A stretch of DNA of 64,000 nucleotides from Erwinia aphidicola (lineage in GTDB: Bacteria; Pseudomonadota; Gammaproteobacteria; Enterobacterales; Enterobacteriaceae), in the NCBI RefSeq assembly GCF_014773485.1, contig NZ_JACXBP010000002.1, forward strand, positions 62,001 to 126,000, given 5' to 3'. Position numbers and translations under genes: made by a program. Shown one piece after another: positions 58,653 through 64,000 of the stretch. Each line of letters begins with the position of its first letter. The stretch's first letter is position 1. A model generated the notes under the pieces. The model was given only the letters and a program-made list of their open reading frames with translations. It did not search any database and was not told the origin of the DNA.

Positions 58653-60590
58653 ATGCAGATGATTTTCTCCCAATGTCGTCCGGCGGGCCGTGGCATGCTG
58701 CTGTTACTGGCTGGCTTTCTGTTTTCCCTTAGCGCCCATGCGCAGGGCTACCAGGCTAATTTCAAAAATACCGATATTGACGAGTTTATTACCACGGTCA
58801 GTAAGGCGTTGAACAAGACCATCATCATTGAGCCGACGGTAAAAGGGAAAATCAGCGTACGCAGTTACGAAACGCTGAATGACCAGCAGTATTACCAGTT
58901 TTTCCTTAGCGTGCTCGACGTGCATGGCTTTGCCGCCATCAGCATGGACAATGGCGTGGTAAAGGTTATCCCGGCTAAAAATGCCAAAGGTGCTGCAGTC
59001 CCGCTGGTTTCCGCTGACGGTCAGGCCAGCGGGGATGAAATGATCAGCCGCGTGGTTCCGCTGCATTATATTACCGCCAAAGAGCTGGCCCCGCTGCTGC
59101 GCCAGCTCAACGACGCGGCAGCTGGCAGCGTCGTGCATTACGACCCTTCAAACGTGCTGCTGATGACCGGCAGAGCCGCCGTCATCCAGCAGCTGGCAGC
59201 CATAGTCGAGAGTATTGACCAGCCGGAAGACAACAGTGTTGATAGTGTCAAACTGCGCTGGGCTTCTGCCGCGCAGGTTGCCGAAATCCTTAATCAATTG
59301 AATAACAGCACTCAGCCCGGTAGCAGCAGCAAACTGCGCGCCAAAGCAGTGGCAGATACCCGGACCAACGCCGTGTTAATTACCGGCGAGGAGCAGGCGC
59401 GTCAGCAGATGATTGACGCGGCGCACGATCTGGATACGAAGAATGACAGCCACAGCAACTCGCGCGTGTTTTACCTGCAGCATGCCAAGGCTGACAATCT
59501 GCTGGACGTTTTGACCGGCGTCAGCGGTTCGCTGCAGGACAAAGCCGAAGGTAAGGCCGCCAGCGGCGTCACCATGATGAAAGATATTGTGGTGAAAGCC
59601 GATGCGCACACGAACTCCCTGATTATCAACGCACCACCTGACGTGATGGATGACCTTGAAGAGATTATCAAACGGCTGGACATCAGTCGCCCGCAGGTTC
59701 AGGTGGAAGCGATTATTGTAGAGGTGCAGGACGCTGATGGCCTGGCGCTGGGCGTACAGTGGTTTAACCGTCACGCTGGCGGCACGCAGTTCCCGGGTAC
59801 TGATGCCCCTATTACCACGCTGCCGGATAAAGGGTTCGCCAGTGCGCTGAGCAAGACCAGCGGGCTGGCCGCCGGGTTTTATCGTGGTAACTGGGCCGGG
59901 CTGTTCAGCGCCCTGCAAACCAATGGACAGAATAATATTCTCGCCACCCCCAGCATCGTGACGCTGGATAATATGGAAGCCGAATTCACCGTCGGTCAGG
60001 ATGTCCCCATTCTCACCGGTTCACAAACCACCAGCGGCGACGGGGTATTCAACTCGGTGGCGCGCAAAAGTGTCGGCATCAAGCTGAAGGTGAAGCCGCA
60101 GATTAACAAAGGCGATTCGGTGCTGATGGAGATCGAGCAGGAGGTTTCCAGCGTTGCCGATCAAAGCAGCGGTGACCCGCTTGGCATGACGTTTAATACG
60201 CGCATGGTCAAAAACGCGGTGCTGGTGGACAGCGGTAATACCGTCGTGGTCGGCGGCCTGCTCGATACTGCGCACAACCGTAGCGAAAGTCGCGTACCGT
60301 TACTGGGTGATATCCCACTGATTGGTCATCTGTTTCGCTACAGCTCCGACAAGCAGAGCAAGCGTAATCTCATGCTGTTTATTCGCCCCACCATCATTCG
60401 TCAGCAGCACGCCTTTGACCGCACCAGCTCAGATAAGCTGAACACCTTTCGTCAGCAGCTTGATGAGGGTAATGAAGACCTGCCGCTCAAGAAAGCGCTG
60501 AAGCAGCAGCTTAACGTGCGCCAGAGTAACCACGCGCTCCAGCAGCTGCAGCAGGATGTCGCGACCTTCTGGCGGGCGGATGCATCATGA
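58653..60590 (+). CDS. gspD: Type II secretion system secretin GspD
   Basis: 645-residue outer-membrane channel. Signal peptide ends AHAQG; N0-N3 domains follow ([25 protein letters not shown] in parts; repeated [18 protein letters not shown] and [18 protein letters not shown]), then the secretin core with [38 protein letters not shown] and the C-terminal [18 protein letters not shown] 58653 chosen for the signal peptide; an earlier start overlaps gspC. The gspE start overlaps its stop. Confidence 0.95.
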   Translation: MQMIFSQCRPAGRGMLLLLAGFLFSLSAHAQGYQANFKNTDIDEFITTVSKALNKTIIIEPTVKGKISVRSYETLNDQQYYQFFLSVLDVHGFAAISMDNGVVKVIPAKNAKGAAVPLVSADGQASGDEMISRVVPLHYITAKELAPLLRQLNDAAAGSVVHYDPSNVLLMTGRAAVIQQLAAIVESIDQPEDNSVDSVKLRWASAAQVAEILNQLNNSTQPGSSSKLRAKAVADTRTNAVLITGEEQARQQMIDAAHDLDTKNDSHSNSRVFYLQHAKADNLLDVLTGVSGSLQDKAEGKAASGVTMMKDIVVKADAHTNSLIINAPPDVMDDLEEIIKRLDISRPQVQVEAIIVEVQDADGLALGVQWFNRHAGGTQFPGTDAPITTLPDKGFASALSKTSGLAAGFYRGNWAGLFSALQTNGQNNILATPSIVTLDNMEAEFTVGQDVPILTGSQTTSGDGVFNSVARKSVGIKLKVKPQINKGDSVLMEIEQEVSSVADQSSGDPLGMTFNTRMVKNAVLVDSGNTVVVGGLLDTAHNRSESRVPLLGDIPLIGHLFRYSSDKQSKRNLMLFIRPTIIRQQHAFDRTSSDKLNTFRQQLDEGNEDLPLKKALKQQLNVRQSNHALQQLQQDVATFWRADAS

Positions 60591-62041
60591 CTCAGCCGCT
60601 GTTGCCGTTTAACTGGGTACAGCAGTACCAGGTGCTGCTGCTGCCTGACGCGACCCTGTGCTTTCATCCCAAAAGCAGCATATCCGCGCTGTTCGAAGCA
60701 CGGCGCTATCTGCCGCAAAGCTCGCTGATGCCGCTTGATGAGGCCGCCTTCAGTGAGAAAGTGGCGGAGGTTTACCAGCAGAACAGCCGCTCTGCCGAGC
60801 TGTTTGAATCACTGGGCAGTGAGTTTGACCTCGATCAGGCGGTCCAGCACCTGCCGGAGGATAACGATCTGCTGGACAGCGATGACGGCGCGCCGGTGAT
60901 CCGCCTGATCAATGCCATTCTCACCGAGGCGATCAAGCAGGGGGCTTCCGATATTCATATTGAGCCGTTTGAAAAAGTATTGTCGGTACGCTTCCGCATT
61001 GATGGCATGCTGCGCCCGGTTTTATCGCCACCGGTGCAGCTCAGCCGCTATCTGCTGTCGCGCATCAAAGTGATGGCCCGGCTGGATATTGCCGAAAAGC
61101 GGGTGCCGCAGGATGGCCGTATTTCGCTGCGCCTCGGTGGGCGAAATATCGATGTCCGCGTCTCAACCCTGCCCGCCCAGCATGGCGAACGTATTGTACT
61201 GCGCGTGCTGGATAAAAATGGGCTGACGCTGAGTCTGGCGGCGATTGGCATGACGGCTGCAGCGCAGCGGGATATGGCCCGTCTGCTGCACAGCCCGCAC
61301 GGTATTTTACTGGTTACCGGACCTACGGGTTCAGGTAAAAGCACCACGCTGTACGCCGGACTGAAGCTGATCCACGGCGATGATAAAAATATTATGACCA
61401 TTGAGGATCCGGTCGAGTACGAACTGGAAGGGATCGGGCAGACTCAGGTTAATAGCAAAATCGATATGACCTTTGCGCGCGGGCTGCGGGCGATCCTGCG
61501 CCAGGACCCCGACGTGGTGATGATCGGTGAGATCCGCGATAGCGAAACCGCGCAGATTGCCGTGCAGGCCTCGCTGACCGGCCATCTGGTGCTGTCAACG
61601 CTACACACCAACAGCGCGCTTGGCGCCATTGAACGCCTGCGAGATATGGGCGTTGAACCCTTTCTCCTGGCCAGCTCGCTGCTGGGTGTGCTTTCTCAGC
61701 GCCTGGTACGCCGGCTCTGCCAGGCCTGTCGCCAGCCGGTGGCGGCGACGGCGGCCCAGCTCAGCTACTTCCCCTCCGCCTCCAGCGGGCTGACGCTCTG
61801 GCAGGCAGTGGGCTGCGAACGCTGCCATCACAGCGGCTATCGCGGCCGTATCGGCATTCACGAACTGTTAATCATTGATGACAGCCTGCGTCGGGCGATA
61901 AGCCACCCGCATAGCGAGCAGCCGCTGCATCAACTGGTCAGCGCTGACTATCAGAGCCTGCAGCAGGATGGACTGCAAAAAGCGCAGGAGGGGATCACCA
62001 CGCTGGAAGAGATCCTGCGCGTGACAAGGAATGAAAGCTAA
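60587..62041 (+). CDS. gspE: Type II secretion ATPase GspE
   Basis: 484-residue hexameric ATPase driving the pseudopilus. Walker [19 protein letters not shown] near residue 245, Asp box [16 protein letters not shown] near 305, His box [18 protein letters not shown] near 325, and CQAC ... CERC zinc Cys near 377-408. It overlaps gspD by four bases. It is similar throughout to hofB at 50631. Confidence 0.95.
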   Translation: MTQPLLPFNWVQQYQVLLLPDATLCFHPKSSISALFEARRYLPQSSLMPLDEAAFSEKVAEVYQQNSRSAELFESLGSEFDLDQAVQHLPEDNDLLDSDDGAPVIRLINAILTEAIKQGASDIHIEPFEKVLSVRFRIDGMLRPVLSPPVQLSRYLLSRIKVMARLDIAEKRVPQDGRISLRLGGRNIDVRVSTLPAQHGERIVLRVLDKNGLTLSLAAIGMTAAAQRDMARLLHSPHGILLVTGPTGSGKSTTLYAGLKLIHGDDKNIMTIEDPVEYELEGIGQTQVNSKIDMTFARGLRAILRQDPDVVMIGEIRDSETAQIAVQASLTGHLVLSTLHTNSALGAIERLRDMGVEPFLLASSLLGVLSQRLVRRLCQACRQPVAATAAQLSYFPSASSGLTLWQAVGCERCHHSGYRGRIGIHELLIIDDSLRRAISHPHSEQPLHQLVSADYQSLQQDGLQKAQEGITTLEEILRVTRNES

Positions 62042-62042
62042 G

Positions 62043-63236
62043 ATGCGTTTTCGTTATCAGGCCGTTAACCGCCAGGGACAGCGCGTGCGCGGGGTGCTTG
62101 AAGCCGACACTGCGCAGCTGGCACGCCAGCGGCTGCGCGAACAGCAGCTGCAGCCGTTGCAGTTGCGTGTACAGCGGGCAGGCCTGAGCCTCCAACGCAG
62201 CGCGCTCTCCGCCGGGGAACGCGTGCTGCTGATACGCCAGCTGGCCACGCTGGTCGCTGCCGCACTGCCGCTGGAACAGGCGCTGCTGGCCCTGGAAAAT
62301 CAGACCACCCGCCCTGCGGGCCGCGCCATGCTGCATACCCTGCGCCAGAAGGTGCTGGAGGGGGCGACGCTGGCGTACGCGGTCGCGCTCTACCCCGCCA
62401 TCTTTCCCCCACTCTATCAGGCGATGATCGCTGCCGGCGAAGCCTCGGGCAAGCTCGATAGCGTGCTGGAGCAGCTGGCAGACTACAGCGAAAAGAGTGC
62501 GCAGCTCAAAAGTAAGCTGACTCAGGCACTGATCTATCCCCTACTGCTGACGCTGGTGGCTATTGGCGTGATCTCTGTGCTGCTGGCCGCCGTGGTTCCT
62601 ACCGTGGTGGAACAGTTTGTGCACATGAAGCAGGCGCTCCCGCTGTCGACCCGCCTGCTGATGGCGCTCAGCGATCTGGTGCGTCGCACTGGATTTCCAC
62701 TGCTGGTGCTGCTTCTGCTGGCGGCTGGCGCTGCCCATCTGCTGCTGCGCCAGCCACGACACCGCCTGCGCTGGCATCAGGCGACACTGCGGCTGCCGAT
62801 AGTGGGACGTATTGTTCTCAATCTCAACCTCGCCCGCTATGCGCGCACCCTCAGCATTCTCAGCAACAGCGCCGTGCCACTGCTGGAGGGGATGAGCATC
62901 GGTGCCACGGTGCTGACCAATCAGTTTATTCGCCAGCAGCTTGAACAGGCCGCCACGCAGGTACGCGAAGGCAGCAGCCTGACGCTGGCGCTTGAACAGA
63001 CGCAGCTACTGTCACCAATGATGCGTCATATGGTCGCCAGTGGAGAGAGCAGCGGCGAGCTGGACAGCATGCTGGCGCGCTGCGCAGATATGCAGGATAG
63101 CGCGTTTCTCAGCCAGATGACGCTGGCGGTCAGCCTGTTCGAACCGCTGCTGGTGGTGGTGATGGCCGCCGTGGTGCTGTTTATCGTGCTGGCGATCCTG
63201 CAACCCATTTTACAACTCAACAACCTGGTAGGATAA
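62043..63236 (+). CDS. gspF: Type II secretion platform protein GspF
   Basis: 397 residues with two T2SSF domains: RQLATLVAAALPLEQALLAL ... MIAAGEASGKLDSVL (residues about 60-140) and ARTLSILSNSAVPLLEGMSI ... MVASGESSGELDSML (about 265-345), and membrane segments between. ATG 62043 begins one base after the gspE stop (MRFRYQAVNRQGQ); ATG 62031 would add four residues. Paralogous to hofC. Confidence 0.94.
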   Translation: MRFRYQAVNRQGQRVRGVLEADTAQLARQRLREQQLQPLQLRVQRAGLSLQRSALSAGERVLLIRQLATLVAAALPLEQALLALENQTTRPAGRAMLHTLRQKVLEGATLAYAVALYPAIFPPLYQAMIAAGEASGKLDSVLEQLADYSEKSAQLKSKLTQALIYPLLLTLVAIGVISVLLAAVVPTVVEQFVHMKQALPLSTRLLMALSDLVRRTGFPLLVLLLLAAGAAHLLLRQPRHRLRWHQATLRLPIVGRIVLNLNLARYARTLSILSNSAVPLLEGMSIGATVLTNQFIRQQLEQAATQVREGSSLTLALEQTQLLSPMMRHMVASGESSGELDSMLARCADMQDSAFLSQMTLAVSLFEPLLVVVMAAVVLFIVLAILQPILQLNNLVG

Positions 63237-63242
63237 ATCATT

Positions 63243-63683
63243 ATGGAACAAGGCGTTAATCAACAGAGGCAGCGGGGCTTCACCCTGCTCGAAATGATGG
63301 TGGTGATCGTGATACTCGGCATTCTTGCCAGCCTGGTGATCCCCAGTCTGATGGGCAATAAAGATCGTGCCGATCGTCAGAAAGCCATCAGCGATATCGT
63401 GACGCTGGAAAATGCGCTGGATATGTACCGGCTGGACAACAGCCGCTACCCCAGCAGCGAGCAGGGGCTGAAAGCGCTTGTGAGTAAACCAGCCCTGCCG
63501 CCCGTTCCGCAGAATTACCGCAGCGATGGCTATATTCGCCGCCTGCCGCAGGACCCGTGGGGCAATGATTACCAGCTGGTAAGCCCTGGGAAACAGAGCA
63601 GCGTGGATATTTTCTCTGCGGGGGCGGATGGGGTCGCCGGCACTGAGGACGATATTACCAACTGGCAGACCGCAAGCGACTGA
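63243..63683 (+). CDS. gspG: Type II secretion major pseudopilin GspG
   Basis: 146-residue pseudopilin. Prepilin signal ends RG, followed by FTLLEMMVVIVILGILASLVIPS (in parts) with Glu5. C-terminal Ca-binding region SSVDIFSAGADGVAGTEDDI and PQDPWGNDYQL are typical of GspG. Five bases after gspF. Its stop overlaps the gspH start by one base. Confidence 0.96.
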   Translation: MEQGVNQQRQRGFTLLEMMVVIVILGILASLVIPSLMGNKDRADRQKAISDIVTLENALDMYRLDNSRYPSSEQGLKALVSKPALPPVPQNYRSDGYIRRLPQDPWGNDYQLVSPGKQSSVDIFSAGADGVAGTEDDITNWQTASD

Positions 63684-64000
63684 TGCCGCGCCAGAACGGA
63701 TTTACGCTGCTGGAAATGATGATGGTGCTGCTGCTATTAAGCATTATTGCCCTGGGAACCATCGCCACCCTGCCTGCGGCCAGCACCAGACCACAGGCGG
63801 AGAAACTGCTGGTGATGATTCGCCAGGCGATCGGCCAGCCGCAGCTCGATGGTGGAGTGATACGGCTTCAGGTGAGCCAGCAGCAGGCCACGCTTTTCCG
63901 CCTGGCGGCTGGCCACTCTGAGGGCGAAACGCCGTTTCCGGGACACCACTGGCAGCCACTTGGCACGCGCCTGGTGCAGCTCGACCTGCCTGAGCCCGGG
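63683..64000 (+). CDS. gspH: Type II secretion minor pseudopilin GspH, partial at the right edge
   Basis: 106 residues before the window ends. Prepilin signal MPRQNG, then FTLLEMMMVLLLLSIIALGTIA (in parts) with the conserved Glu. The following order (gspG then a second pseudopilin) fits GspH. Start ATG overlaps the gspG stop. The rest of the operon lies beyond the window. Confidence 0.85.
   Translation, partial: MPRQNGFTLLEMMMVLLLLSIIALGTIATLPAASTRPQAEKLLVMIRQAIGQPQLDGGVIRLQVSQQQATLFRLAAGHSEGETPFPGHHWQPLGTRLVQLDLPEPG

Overview
The window is chromosomal DNA from an enterobacterium, most likely of the Erwinia/Pantoea group (Erwiniaceae). Gene order follows the E. coli hrpB to mutT region closely (hrpB, thpR, sfsA, dksA, gluQ, pcnB, folK, panBCD, yadHG, can, hpt, cueO, yacC, speED, yacL, acnB, lpdA, aceFE, pdhR, aroP, ampED, nadC, ppdD-hofBC, guaC, coaE, zapD, yacG, mutT). 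The core is GC-rich. Family-level placement is inferred from synteny and protein similarity, not from a marker search.

Layout. 1-9.5 kb: RNA, translation and pantothenate genes. 9.5-16.7 kb: an ABC exporter, carbonic anhydrase between two ERIC repeats, hpt, a PLP sulfur-amino-acid enzyme where E. coli has gcd, and cueO with a CueR-type promoter. 16.7-22.3 kb: spermidine synthesis and aconitase B. 22.3-25.3 kb: an AT-rich accessory segment with degenerate type I-F CRISPR repeats at both ends, no cas genes, a truncated vapC, and cupin, PAS-LuxR and Ner-like genes. 25.3-32.9 kb: an accessory acyl-thioester cluster (crotonase, thiolase-like protein, acyl-CoA ligase, thioesterase, enoyl reductase) beside an SDR-bioM-bioN-bioY operon. 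33-40 kb: the pyruvate dehydrogenase operon pdhR-aceE-aceF-lpdA with a perfect PdhR operator. 40-45.7 kb: aroP, a sugar symporter with a GH43 hydrolase, and ampED.

45.8-50.1 kb holds two insertions around nadC. The first is a fasciclin protein with an ECF sigma factor and anti-sigma factor. The second is a RelE-type toxin-antitoxin pair flanked by a perfect 101-bp direct repeat. 50.2-53.2 kb is the ppdD-hofB-hofC type IV pilin operon. After mutT, where E. coli has secA, the window instead has cytochrome b561, a winged-helix regulator and the start of a type II secretion operon (gspCDEFGH, cut by the right edge).

The least explained parts are the acyl-thioester cluster, whose thiolase-like protein lacks the C-terminal catalytic Cys; the CRISPR-bounded island; the direct-repeat-flanked toxin-antitoxin module; and the T2SS with an unusually short GspC. 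I found no complete novel defence system.
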